From Solanum dulcamara (Eukaryota > Streptophyta > Magnoliopsida > Solanales > Solanaceae), in NCBI RefSeq assembly GCF_947179165.1, contig NC_077245.1:19691740-19755739 (forward strand): a stretch of DNA of 64,000 bases, in the 5' to 3' direction. Made by a program: the position numbers and the translations under genes. Shown piece by piece: positions 49,560 through 62,103 of this stretch (position 1 is the stretch's first letter; the number at the start of each line of letters is the position of its first letter). The notes under the pieces are model-generated. The model was not told the origin of the DNA, did no database searches, and saw only the letters and a program-made list of their open reading frames with translations.

Positions 49560-52398
49560 TACTCCAAACGAACGTCTCTAGCTACTTATTGTACTGGACA
49601 ATGCACCAACAAGCGGCTGGAATTCTCAGTAACTTTATTCCTCTTCATGATTGACCTAGTGAACTGCGTGTGAATCAAAGACAAACAAGTCTTTTGGTTC
49701 AAAATTGGATGGAAGTGATCCCTAAGGATAGCCATCCCCGACAAACCAACACAAGTTGTTGGACAAATAATCAATAGAGTCATCATGGCAACTCATAATA
49801 TCCATCACATTATCTGTGAAGCCATCATGGATCAAACATTCCTTACATATCTATACGTAATAATACTGTCTTTACATATTTTCATGGCCTCTTTCCTAAA
49901 TCATAGGCTTGGAGGATAATGAATCCAGATTGTCTATACTGCTTTGGTCGCCTGGTTAAAAGATCATTAATTAGTCTAAAAAGTATAATTTCAAATGCAA
50001 CATAAAGATCCCTCCGCAAATATGAGTAGTTTCCTCGCTCCTCAGAATGCCAAATTCTTTTCAACTTTTTTTTAGTTATATTTACTCAATAATATCAAGT
50101 TTAAGTATGTTTATTTAGAAATCAGAGTAGATCTGTCTAAAAGAATTGTCTTCCGGTTTTTTTCTTTAATATTTATTTACTTTTGAGTAGCAAATGGAGA
50201 GTAGCAGAAAAATATACTACAAGTTAAATACCCTCATGCAGGTGTTTGTATTATTGCACCAGCAGTTTCTTGAGGAGCACCACATTTAAAGGTACCAAGG
50301 TCGTTTTAAAGAAAAATGTTGAACAACAAGTGAAACTTTTTTGCTAAGCAATTTATTCCATAAATCTGGTTTCTAAAGTATATTTTAAAGTTCTTTAGAT
50401 TCACAATCTATTAAAAAAAAAAACAGTGACAGAAGGAATTCATAATGAAGACATGACCTATAAATTTGCCATGCACTTTCATTCTAGTTCAACTGTAGAA
50501 TTCTAGAATTAATGATTTATGTACAAATTTTCATACAAATGTGAAGTAATTTAAAGAATGAAGTAGAATAAAGAAAATGAAGTAGAAACTTGCCTAAATC
50601 ATGGCTCAAAAACTTAAGAAAAACAAATAAGGTAGCACCAGAAAATGAATGTTGCTTCCGTTTATCTTATAGTAAAACAAAATGATTCATGGCAAGAGCG
50701 ACTAGAAGAACAAATGATTTTCATTTATTCTATAAGCCCTTGGATTGTTAAAAAACTAGAACTAAGTAATATTGCATTGTTTAGCTTACTTGTATTGTTG
50801 ATCATCACTCTTCCGAATCTTCAATGCGCCATGGTCTCCTATGTTCTCCTTTCTCCAAGATCATTTTCATAGCAACAACATATTTACCCATATCTTGTAT
50901 CAAATCATGCATTTCAATTGTATATTCTACATAGACGAACACGAGCTTTTTCATGCATTTCAATTGTATATTCTTCAAAGACGAACACAAGAAAAACAAC
51001 CATGAGATTTTTCAATTAGGACACTCAATCCAATAGTAGATTCAAATCCATGACTCTCAATGACTTTTATGATGTAATATTCATCATACCCTCAAAAAGA
51101 AATATACTATATCTAGAAATATCTCTTTCTCTATAGACTCCAATCCACCATAAGCTTATTTTGAGTTGTCTAACAATTTCTTAGACCAACATTTTCTTCA
51201 TTTTCTCTTTAGCACTTCTCCACGCAATTACACATTTCCTATGCAAAAAAGAACCCCACAATTTCACGGTTAAAATGAAAGTCTTTAGCATGATTCAATA
51301 GATTCTCTTGCATCATATTTGTTATACTAGACTTCCAGATTGCAAATGCAGTCTTGAATTTATCGCACTACTCTTCCTATGATTTCTGGATCAATTCGGA
51401 GGCAAATGTACCCCAAGGTCGAGAGGAGCAAATGCTCCCAGAACAGACCCAATTTTTGCTCTGATTGGAGCTTCTCATCCTCTACTATCGAGATTTCACA
51501 TTTGAAATCTTAGAAAAGAATTCATAGCTAAACTCAGAGCTTTTTTTAATCCAACTATAGTCAGTTCATATACTGACTCATCCTTTTTTATCAAATGTTT
51601 GTCTCTAGTTGTTGGAATAATTCTACTGCCGTTACCAAACCAACCAAGATTCCCTGCAAGGAGTGCATAATATTTTTGCACTCTTTAATATCTGCAAGGA
51701 AACAAGAATTATTGTCTTTCCTACTCCTTCCATACCCCAAATCCCAACAAATTGAATATCATTAATACTCATCCATAACGGGGAGTTCCCTTGCTGTAAA
51801 TGAGCATTTATACCCCCAACATCTCGGGAAGATGATAACAAAGGCTTACATAATAAAGAAATTTGGCGAAGAATCCACTTAATGCTCCCTGATTCAACCC
51901 TACAACAACAAGAAGATTGTTGACAAGAATTAGAAGTATTTAACAAAAGACTAAGCACATCAATATGATAAAGGACAAAATCATTGAGGAATTAAATGTA
52001 TGAAATCATGACTTCCAATTGATAAGACACATATAATCTCTCTATTTTGAAGAACATCAAAAAATGAGCATATCTCACATCACATAATGAGTTGATTTAG
52101 TGCTTATTCTGGGGGGATTTCACTGGCTAAGTTGTTGTCTGTTTAATCAATGAGTTTCAACAAATAAATGGATAAATTATACCAGAAACAGTGTTTTTTT
52201 AACTCACCGATTGAGTGTATCACAACCTTTAAGAGTAAGATCAATCCTCCATCGTTTCACCTTATGTGTTACTTCATCAACATCATCGTTATACTTGGAT
52301 CCATGTTTGACAACAAACCTATCCGATCGAGTTCGTACTTCTGACGGATCCACATCGTATTTACATGGAGGAACACTTGCAAAAGAAGAAGATGCCAT
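49560..52398 (-). pseudogene. Broken TIR-NBS-LRR resistance gene (tobacco N-like)
   Basis: From right to left on the minus strand: an ATG at 52398 (M-A-S-S-S) joined by deletion to the later part of a TIR domain (Y-D-V-D-P-S-E-V-R). Next is the P-loop G-M-E-G-V-G-K-T near 51740-51713. Almost directly after it comes F-G-N-G-S-R-I-I-P-T-T-R-D-K-H-L-I near 51650-51580, so the kinase-2 segment is deleted. Then L-K-I-S-Y-G-G-L-E with following frameshifts (51160-51000), M-H-D-L-I-Q-D-M-G-K-Y-V-V near 50912-50874, and LRR-start sequence (D-D-S-I-D-Y-L-S-N-N-L-C-W-F-V) near 49790-49740. The layout matches TNL immune receptors such as N. Stops, shifts, two large deletions and a 46-bp duplication make it non-functional. 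Confidence 0.85.
50905..50988 (-). repeat. 46-bp tandem duplication in the TNL pseudogene
   Basis: TCATGCATTTCAATTGTATA occurs at 50905 and at 50951, and the similarity runs on through GACGAACAC. Because 46 is not a multiple of three, the duplication shifts the frame just before the M-H-D motif. Confidence 0.85.
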
Positions 52399-53467
52399 GG
52401 CGATCGACTGAGCTAGGGTTTGATTTGCTAAATTGAGGATGGGGAAGAACAGATCTGGAAAGCAAGAAGTGGTGTTTAATTCTGATTTTAGGTATCAAAG
52501 GTCATGATGACTATATATCCACAAGGAAAAATGACTATAATACCCTCTAATTCACCTTAATGTATATCGCAAGTGTGTGCTAAAATTGAATCGATAAATA
52601 AATCGAATTAAATTTTTATTTATTGATTAATTGTTACTGGGTTAACAGATTTTTAATAAGTTTATAAAAAAATTATCAGATTTCTATTCGATTTTGGTTT
52701 TTTAGTATTATTCATTAAGATTGTATTAGTTTACTACATTACTCCTTTATGAATATTAAATATTAATATCAATACCTTACTAGTTATTACATTCTCCCTT
52801 TAGCCTTTAGTTCATTATTTTCCTAGTTCTTTTATTTGTGTTGTACTTATATAATTCTTTTCATGTTAGTTATTAATTGTTTTTATTTTATGAGCATTTT
52901 ATAAAGTTAAATTATTGTTCGATCGCACTTAATCGTTGGAAAGTCATATATTTGTTTTATGAGTATTTTTTATTGGTTAAATCGAAAAATGAACCGTTAA
53001 GGACTAAAAATCGATAAATAAAAAATATCTTATTGATTTGGTTATTGGTTTAGCATATTTAAAAATCGAAAATTGATAAATCAAATCATTAATACATAAA
53101 ATCGAATCAAATCGACCGATATACACCTCTAACTAAAAGTACAAGCCAATGAGCTACTAGTACGGTTTGGCCACCAGAAAAAAACCACTTTATTTAAAAA
53201 TTTTGAAGTTTAAGTTGGAGTTATATTGATTATACTTGTTGCAGAAATTTTAAAAATTTTGGATGTATTTTTTAAATATATGATTTATACCCTCAATTTT
53301 TTAAAACTAATAAAATTACCCAACTTGATTGATTTAGCTAAAACATACATCCAAATCTAGGGTTGGATCGAGAGAAGAGTAAGAAACGTAGAGAGAAGAG
53401 AGAGTAAAATTTGTATAGGAGAAAATCAACACAATTCAACTAAGATTAGTGTAACACTCTATAAAGT
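52399..53467. other. Intergenic; possible decayed MITE
   Basis: Words such as AATCGATAAAT and the end-like ATACACCTCTAA near 53120 loosely recall the hAT-like MITEs, but ends and target duplication cannot be defined. No gene is visible. Confidence 0.4.
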
Positions 53468-54116
53468 TCTTAATTATTAGCATTTTAAGATTAATATTGA
53501 GTGATATTAATTTGCATTAGTGCATATGTTACAATTCTCTTTTTAATGCATAAAGATGTCTTTCATTATCATTTTAGTGTGCAGCTTTGTATTTGCACAC
53601 CAACTCCAGTTTATGTCTTTCATTATCATCTTTAGTTAGTGCATTTGTTACTCAATTCATTATATTTTTTTTAACCTTATTATCATTAGTAAGTGGTGCA
53701 CTAAATGATAATGGTGCATTTAATGTTAATAATGACATTTTATTATTTATTTTTTAAAATGTTTTCCTCTCCTATAAATAGAGAAGTCTTCTTTGTTTTG
53801 AGGAGTAAGAAAAGATAGAGTGTATTAAGTTTGTGAAAAAAAAAAAGAGTTTTTATTAGTTGAATGGAGTGTTTTTTTTGTGGAGCTTTAGACTCAACTC
53901 TTGTCTAGAATTTGTTGAGTTACACTTTGTGATAAGGTTGTTGTATCCTGGAGGGGACAAGTCAAGAGGACTATTACTGGACCGATGAAAAGATTTGCTG
54001 CAGTGGGCTTGAATCTTCTTAAAGAGAGCGAGATATCCGCGCCTCAGCCTAGAATAGATTTTATTTTCTTCATTTTATTTTTCAATTGTAATTTTGTAAT
54101 CTTGTAATTTCACCAA
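53468..54116 (+). repeat. 5' LTR of the copia element
   Basis: It matches the right LTR over its length, with small indels, from AGCATTTTAA to CTTGTAATTTCACCAA. A TATA-like CCTATAAATAGAG lies at about 53772. The LTR pair has many scattered differences, implying an old insertion. Confidence 0.9.
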
Positions 54117-54136
54117 TAATTTTAAGGAGACTCATT

Positions 54137-54889
54137 ATGACTACAATTGAAAAATTCGCGGATATCAAGATGAGAGATCTTAACAAGCCATTTTAATTCA
54201 ATAGTAATCATTTCAAGAGATGGAAGGGTAAAGTACTTTTCTACTTAAGTCTTCTCAATGTTTCATATATGTTAACTAAGAAGAATCCTAATAAAGTTGA
54301 CATCCTTTCCATGGATAATGATGAACTTATTTCTCATCAAGAGAAAGTGGAAAGGTACGATAATGATTTTTACAAGTATCGATATTATATTCTTAATTAT
54401 CTATCGGATAATTTTTATGATTATTATGATAGAACTTACTCTAGTACAAAGAAAATTAGGAAAGCATTGCAGAGCAAGTATGATACCGAAGAAGCTAGAG
54501 TGAAAGAATATGCTGCTAGCCGATTTTTTCATTTTCAAATGGTGAATGGCAAATCAGTGGTAGATCAAGCTCAAGACTTTATAATGATCATTGGAGAGCT
54601 CATGTTCGAGGAAGTCAAAATTAGAGATAATCTTATTGTTTGTGGAATAATAGATAAACTTTCACCTTCAGGGAAGGAGTTTCAAAAAATTATGCGCCAC
54701 AAACAAAAGAAAACCTCTCTTGAGACATTGATAATGAAAATCCGCATGGAAAAGGAGGCAAGAAACCAAGATGTACTTTTACAGTCAGAAGAGAACAACA
54801 TCACAACGAAGGTAAATTTAGTTACTTCAAATAATGCTACTCCTGAATCTAACAAAAATACCTCTTTGAATCCTAAGAAGAAAAAATAA
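54137..54889 (+). pseudogene. Copia gag remnant
   Basis: The frame opens M-T-T-I-E-K-F-A-D-I, meets a TAA after N-K-P-F near 54194, and continues in the same frame through [16 protein letters not shown]. After that it stays open for over 200 codons, with [12 protein letters not shown] and K-I-R-M-E-K-E-A-R. This is the UBN2-type gag of plant copia elements. It ends before the zinc knuckle, which follows in another frame. Confidence 0.85.
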
Positions 54890-57800
54890 TGGTAGACCTC
54901 CCAAGAAAAATAAGGGTGAAAATAGCCAAGCACAAAATCAACAAGTTCATGATATGAGGCCGTGCTTTGTCTGTGGCAAGAGTGAGCATATTGCTCGATT
55001 TTGCAGATTCCGAAAATATGGTCCTACACCTCAGGCAAATATTATCGAAGAGCCTTTTGTGGCAATGATAATAGACATAAAAATAGTTTAGAATGTTGAT
55101 GGATGGTGGGTTGATTCTGGTGCAATCCGTCATGTCTGTTATGACAAAGATTGATTTAAAAAATATACTCATTTTAAGGAACCCAAAATCATCATGCTTG
55201 GTGATTCTCACACTACTCGAGTGCTTGGACCGAAAGACGTTGAATTGTGTTTTACCTCTGGAAAGGTGTTAACTTTAAAATATGTACTTTATACCCCTTC
55301 CATGAGAAAAAAAATTGATGTCTAGTTTTCTTCTTAATAAAGCAAACTTCAAACAGATTATTGAATTTGATCAATATGTAATTGTGAAAAAGGTTATTTT
55401 TGTGGAAAATGGGTATGCTTGTGATAGGATGTTTAAACTGAATGTTGAAATGAATAAAGTTTCTACTTCTGTTTACATGGTTTCTTCTACTTATTTTTGG
55501 CATGCTCGTTTGTGTCATATTAATGATTGTTATGTTGGAATCATGAATAGTTTAAGATTAATCCCAATGATTAAAAAGAATTTTGAAATGTGTGAGACAT
55601 GTAGTAAGGTCAAAATTACTAAAAGGTCTCATTTTCAAGTTGAAAGAAAAACTGATTTATTAAAATTAGTTGACACTGATATTTGTGAACTTGAAGGAAT
55701 TTTAACCCGTGGAGAAAATAGATATTTTATCATTTTCATTGACGATTTTTCAAAGTTTACATATGTTTACTTGATGAAAAATAAAAATGATGCTTTTGAA
55801 AATTTTAAATTTTTTCTCCATGAGGTTGAAAATTAGTTTGGAAAGAAAATAAAAAGAATTAGAAGTGATAGAGGCCGTGAATATGAGTCAAATGCACCTT
55901 TAAATTTTTGGGGTGAAGTTATTTTGACTGTGTGTTATGTGTTAAATCGTGTGCCACATAAAAAGACTAAACTAACACATTTTAAGTTGTGGAAAAGGCA
56001 CAAGCCAAGTTTGGATATCTAAGAGTTTGGAGTTGTCTAACCTTTGTGAGGCTAATGGATCTCAAGGTTACAAAATTAGGTAAAAAAGTTACTACTTGTG
56101 CTTTTCTTGGTTATGCTTCAAATAGTATAACCTATAGATTTTTTAATCTTGAAGATAATATTATAATAGAATCAGGTGATGCTATTTTTCATGAAAATGA
56201 ATTTTCTTTTGATTCTAAGAATAGTAGGGGTCAAAGGATTGAAAAAAATATTTTATTACTACCTAGTTCTTCTTCTTCCACTTTAAAAAATAAAGAGATT
56301 GATGATTTTGAGTTAAAAAAAAGTAAAAGAGCTAGAGTAGAAAAAGATTTTGATCCTAATTTTTATGTTTTTAATGTTGGAGATGACCCTTTCACTTTAC
56401 AAGAAGCTTTATCTCCACGTGATTTTATTTTTTTGAAAGAGGCTGTAAATGATGAAATAAAATCACTAATTTCTAATAAAACTTGAAAGTTAATTGATTT
56501 ACCACCGGGTTGTAAAATAATTGGTTGCAAATGGATCTACGAAAAAAGTTAAAACCGGATGAATCTATCGATAAATATAGGGCTAGACTAGTTGCTAAAG
56601 GATTTAAGCAACTAGAAGGCCTAGAGTTTTTTGATATTCTTTCTTCGGTTACTAGAATTACATACATTAGACTTTTAATTGCAATGGTTGCAGTTTTTGA
56701 TTTGCATATTCATCAAATTGATGTAAAAACTTTTTTTTTAAAATGGAGACCTTAATGAAAAAATTTATATGGAACAACCTAAGGATTTTGTTGAAGCATG
56801 CCAAGAAAGCAAATTATGTAAACTTACTAAATTCTTATATGACTTGAAACAGACACCAAAGCAATGGAATGATAAGTTTGATTCCTGCATGATTGAAAAT
56901 GATTCTAAAATAAATGAGTGTGATAAGTGCATATATCATAAGTTTTGGAATAATACACATATTATTATTTGCTTATATGTTGATAATTTATTGATCTTTG
57001 GTTCTAATATGAATGTTATTGATGATACTAAGAATATTATTAGAAGTCATTTTGATATGAAAGATCTTGGTGAAATAAATTTTATTCTTGAAATAAAAAT
57101 TAATAGAACATGTGATGGAATTTTTCTTGACCAGTCACATTATGTTATGAAAAATTTGAAAAAATATAACTTTCTTGATTGCAAGCATGTTTTAACTCCT
57201 TTTGATTCAAGTGTACACTTGTTTCTTGTTCAAAGTGAAAATGACGTGATAAATCAAAAGGAGTATGCTAGCTTAATTGGAAGTTTGAGATATGTGATTG
57301 ATTGCACTAGGCCTGATATTGCATATGCAGTAGGAGTACTTAGCAGGTGTACAAGCAAGCTAGGTAATGAACATTGGCATGCTATAACAAGAGTTATAAG
57401 ATATTTAATTGAAACAAAAACTTGTGGTTTATTCAATAAAAAAATATCATGTTGTACTTAAAGGCTTTTCTGATGCAAATTGGAACACTCTAGAAGGTAA
57501 TTTTTGTTCTATCACTGGTTACATTTTTACATTGGGTGATGGTGCTGTTTGTTGAAAATCAAAAAAGCAAACTATAATTGCTAACTCTACCATGAAGGCT
57601 GAACTAATTATTTTAGCTTCAGCTAGTGAGGAAGCGAATTGGTTAAGAGATTTAGTATTTCAAATACCTTATTTTAAAAAACCAATTCCTCTAATTTTAA
57701 TGTATTGTAATAGCACTGCAACAATTGGTAGAGTTCAAAATCATTATTACAACGATAAATCCAGATCTATAAGGAGAAAACATAGTAATGTAAGATTGTA

Positions 57801-57936
57801 TTTGACAAGTGGCACCATTAATGTTGATTTTGTCAAATCTTGTGATAATCTTGCAGATCCTCTTACTAATGCCTTAACAAGAGAAAAGGTCTGGAGAACA
57901 TTGAGAGGGATAAGATTGAAGCCTATAAATCCATGA
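54890..57936 (+). pseudogene. Copia pol remnant (zinc knuckle, protease, integrase, RT, RNase H)
   Basis: The zinc knuckle C-F-V-C-G-K-S-E-H-I-A-R-F-C is intact at 54963-55004. The protease has W-W-V-D-S-G-A near 55105. The integrase begins with the H-A-R-L-C-H...C-E-T-C zinc-binding part (55500-55600), then the first Asp in D-T-D-I-C-E-L and the second in R-S-D-R-G-R-E-Y. Directly after E-S-N the sequence jumps to N-F-W-G-E-V, deleting about 45-50 residues including the catalytic Glu. The reverse transcriptase (56525-57461) has L-Y-V-D-N-L-L in place of the usual Y-V-D-D. RNase H ends near 57936 (A-D-P-L-T). Frameshifts near 54890, 56000, 56750 and 57460 complete the inactivation. Confidence 0.85.
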
Positions 57937-58489
57937 GTCATACATGAGAAAACCCAACCTGGGACTAGAGATCCTATAACCAGGTTCAATGAAAAAAACG
58001 AATTATATGATGACTGGTTGTGAAAAATGCACTCTTTTTTATTCCCTTCTTATGATGTGAGTGCATTGTTTACTGTAGTGATTTGTGGAGGTTGAGTTTA
58101 CAAAACTCTTAATGAAAATCTGTAACCTGTATGGGTGGAGTATTAAACTTACGGAGCACTCTCGATAGATTTCACCTATGCGAGTGTGGAAGTAGGCCGC
58201 TTCCTATGAGAATTGAGCTTATTCTCAAAAGCACTCATAAAACTGGGATAACATAAGGTCGTAATATGCTGGCTGTTAAAGTTCATGTCAACACCTTGAT
58301 TATTATGTGTGAGCAGTAATATTTTATTTTTCTTAACCAGTCATAGTCAAGTCTGAGACCACTACAACTCTGGAGTAAAAGTTGTTGCTTCACTAAGTGG
58401 AGGTTCAATGCAGAGCACATCTTCATTATGCATAGTAATCTTCCTTCAGTTGATAGACTCTCTTATTTAATATTAAAATGAGTGGGGGA
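57937..58489 (+). other. Copia 3' untranslated region and polypurine tract
   Basis: No coding sequence remains between the RNase H stop and the 3' LTR. The purine run AGTGGGGGA at 58481-58489 directly precedes the LTR and fits a polypurine tract. Confidence 0.6.
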
Positions 58490-58657
58490 TGATTGATTTT
58501 AGCATTTTAATATTAATATTGAGTGATATTAATTTGCATTAGTGGCATATGTTACAATTCTCTCTTTAGTGATAAAGATGCCTTTCATTATCATTTTAAT
58601 GTGCAGCTTTGTATTTGCACACCAACGGCAGTTTATGCCTTTCATTATCATCTTTAG

Positions 58658-61600
58658 TGTCACGCCCCGGGAGGGTACCCTAGACGTAACCGGCACTCAG
58701 AAACCATTTCTGGCTCCCAAGCAAACCACATAGCCTGATCACACATCCGTTCATTCATTCATTCAGCGGAAAGTTTAAAAATAAAGAATAATTTAGCGGA
58801 CAACTCAAATCACCCATCCAACTCGAAGAATAAAGGTCATTGGCCAACAGATCAACTAAAATATTTGTCATTAAAAATAATTTGACAAGAATAACTCAAA
58901 GATAGAAGTACTCAATCGACCCATCACTATCTAGTCTATGAAGCCTCTATCACTACTATCTAATTTGTGCCAATGACATGTTCATGGCTACCTCAAATCA
59001 AAATGAAAAGGGCTAACTCGATGCAAGAATGCACAGACGGTGTCCTCCGAATGTAGGGGATGACTCACCAATACGCTGAGTGCGAATAGATCCCCAATGA
59101 TGCTCCTATTGACGATCTCTTAAACCTGTCTCTGCATCATAAAATGATGCAGGTCCAAATAGACGTCAGTAAGTGGAATGTACGAGTATGTAATATGGCA
59201 GAATAAAACATACCTCGAGGAAGAATAACATCGGTCCACATATCTCAAATCAGAAAGATAAGAGAGACTCAAATAAAGCGTCGTAAATCTAAAGTAAGGA
59301 TACAGTTTAGACAAAGGCCAATCATATACCATATAATCCAATCCAATTATGTATAATACAGTTCAATCAAATCATTTACAATTCGATCCCTTTCAATCAT
59401 ATACAATCCGATTATATACACTCAACTCAACAATCAACTCAACAATCAAATCCAATCTAGTCACATACCATTCTATTCAATCCAATCACAATTCATCTAA
59501 TCCAATCCGACCATATACAATCAACTCAATATTCAACTCAATAATCAGCTCAAAGGACTCAACTCAGTAAATATGCAAATTAAATTATGCAACGTTTTAC
59601 AATTCAACTCAAAGGACTCAACTCAATAAATATGTAACAACTCACTCAAGTGTCCTAAGTCTAACAAGAAATAGTTTAGACAGGACTAACTCATAAGCAT
59701 ATAGCAACTCACTCAAATGCCCTAAGTCTAACAAAAAATAATTTAGACAGAACCAAATCGTAAACAACTCAACTCAACTGACTCAGAGCACTATCAAGAC
59801 CTAAATGAGAGTTTCTCTTATCCGACAACCATCACTTATGGGCCAGTGATAGTATAATAATCAGACATTGTTGCCACGTCCGTCCATACCTTGCCAGGGT
59901 ATGAACGCCTCCCTAATCATGGATATCATCGATTAGTCAAGTCCTATCATTTCAAGACAATAAAAATGGGAAACATCCAACTTTAACGGTTCGATCCCAC
60001 GGGAAGCATCCGACTTTAACGGTTCCATCCCTACCTACATTGGCGGTGTAGTTTTTGGGGTTCGAGTATAGACTATACTCTCACCTGCTTCGATACTCGA
60101 TACTCCTCCCATGAATCCATGCTTATAAGACTCCATCCAATCATCTCAAATAAGCCCTCACGGCTAGTTTCATTTAGAACCTTGCCAACTCATCAACTCT
60201 CTCCTCAATTCAACTCAATCGAGTCATAATGACCAGTCTCATTGGACTCTTTTCAAAACTCAACTCAAATCATCAAACTTTTCTCTTTAAAACTTGTATA
60301 ATCTCAACTCGATGAATGCAGAAAATATTATGTACATTAAAATATAATTTCAACCCATCAACTCAAACTCAAAATAGATACTTTAATGTAAAAATACTCA
60401 ACTCATTTAAAGGCTCCTCATACTCAACTCATACTTAAACTCCTTTCTAAATCAAAGATGAAACTAATAATTCCTTAGACTCAAAATAGCGTGTAAATGG
60501 TTTATGCAAAAAGGTTCACAAATAATTTATTTAAAGCTCCTCCTCAAAAGATAATTTATTTTCAAAATATTCCTAAGACTCCAATCAACTCAAATTATGC
60601 ACATCACATATCACAAAATCACATTAGACTCCAATCTACTTCATCACATAACATCCTTATCAATATACCTCTTCATCAATCATTCTACACATATTAAATA
60701 AGCACCATTCACGTCATCACTCACATCGTCATCAAAACATCATCATCACATCATCATCATATATTATCATTTACATCATCATCAAACATTATCATCACAT
60801 CATTGTCAAGTATCATCATCACATCAATCATCAAACATCTACTCCTTGTCCTATGTTTATTTTATAGAAGCAAAGGGACATTCTTAACTAACCAATTCAT
60901 TCTTTTCATTCCAATTCAATACATATATACACACAACTATCCATCTCAACCTCAAGACATTTATGACAAGAAATCTCATCTTGGGTTCATGTGAATGAAA
61001 TATGAACCCATACTCTCAACAAAACTCAACTCAAGAATATCGTCAATACCTATAAATCTATATACAAAAATACATTTGTAGTTAATAATATGAAAAATAA
61101 CTATTTAGTAATTCAAGTCATTAAAATCATCAATCAACCATTTGTATCTAAAAATATTCCATAGTTTAGGGAAAACTTTCACGAAAACCTTTCTAGAAGG
61201 TGCAACTCTTTCACAACTCCTAACCAACACATCTATGGGCATATGGAAGAACTCAATCCATATTTTAGGTTAGCCTTACATACCTTGTTTGAAGACTTTG
61301 AAGAAACCTTGATGTTAGGTCTTCAATGAAAGGCTTGAATTCTTGAAGCTCTTGAAGGCAATCTTTGTTGGAGAAGGATTTGGAGAAGAAGAAGAAGAAG
61401 AAGAGAGGGAAAATTTTAGGGCTTTTTATAGAGAGGGAGGACTGAAAAATGTCCCCAAAACGTTCAAGGATAGGGTATATATAATTAGGAAAAAGTCCAA
61501 GTTGCCCCTCTTCAAAAATCTGAAAAATTGGGCAAAAACCTTGCTGGCGATATAGTGGCGCGTCGCGCCACTGCAGCGCCAAGCCAAAATAGGCTTAAAA

Positions 61601-62103
61601 CCCTGCACATCTAATAGTGGCGCGTTGCGCCAAGCCCCAAACTACTGAGGCTGTTTTCTGGCGCTATAGTGGCGTGGGGCGCCACTGGAGCGCCAAGCCT
61701 AAATTTCGCCCAGGCCTGAAATTCCTGCAGTACTAGTCTGTAGTAAAATGGACATAACGTTTGATTTCGAACTCCAAAAATTACAATATTGGTGGCGTTG
61801 GAAAGAAGAATCAAAGACCTTTAATTTGGTAGGTCGTGGGTCGCCCAGTTCTTTATATCCTAGGAGATATGGTCGTTTGAAGTTAACCCTTATACTAACT
61901 CATCCAAAAACTTAATCGGTTGGAGTTTTTTGGACTCGGCTTGGTGTTAGAGATCCCTTATGACCCCTAAACACATCTAGCACACTTCAAATACTTAGGA
62001 ATTAATCCTAACTCATGTGTAGAATTACAAGTCCTCCGGTCCGAGTCTACCCACACGTGAAGAAATGTTCGAGTCTTTGCGAAAAAATTTCCGGGGTGTC
62101 ACA
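58658..62103 (-). mobile_element. Solo LTR (3,446 bp) nested in the copia LTR, 5-bp target duplication
   Basis: The ends are TGTCACGCCCCGG and CCGGGGTGTCACA, and TTTAG flanks both sides (58653-58657, 62104-62108). No gag or pol is present. On the minus strand there is a TATA-like CTCTATAAAAAG near 61420-61434, a CT-rich leader with a (CTT)n run, and a splice-donor-like AAGGTATGTAAG near 61280. The + strand interior contains runs of AACTCAACTC-like words (59500-60450) and a CAT/ATC microsatellite (60715-60840). It is the youngest layer here, since it interrupts the copia LTR. A non-autonomous internally deleted element is the alternative. Confidence 0.85.
61555..61695. repeat. Three GC-rich palindromes of the GTGGCGC...GCGCCAC type
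   Basis: AGTGGCGCGTCGCGCCACT near 61555-61573 is almost perfectly self-complementary. Related copies follow near 61616-61632 (GTGGCGCGTTGCGCCA) and 61669-61686 (GTGGCGTGGGGCGCCAC). They are spaced by about 50-60 bp and stand out against AT-rich surroundings. Confidence 0.8.

Noticed and set aside
59349..60697. Short frames rich in Asn/Ser/Thr/His in the nested LTR
   Set aside because: They follow AACTCAACTC- and CAT-type simple repeats and have no domain.
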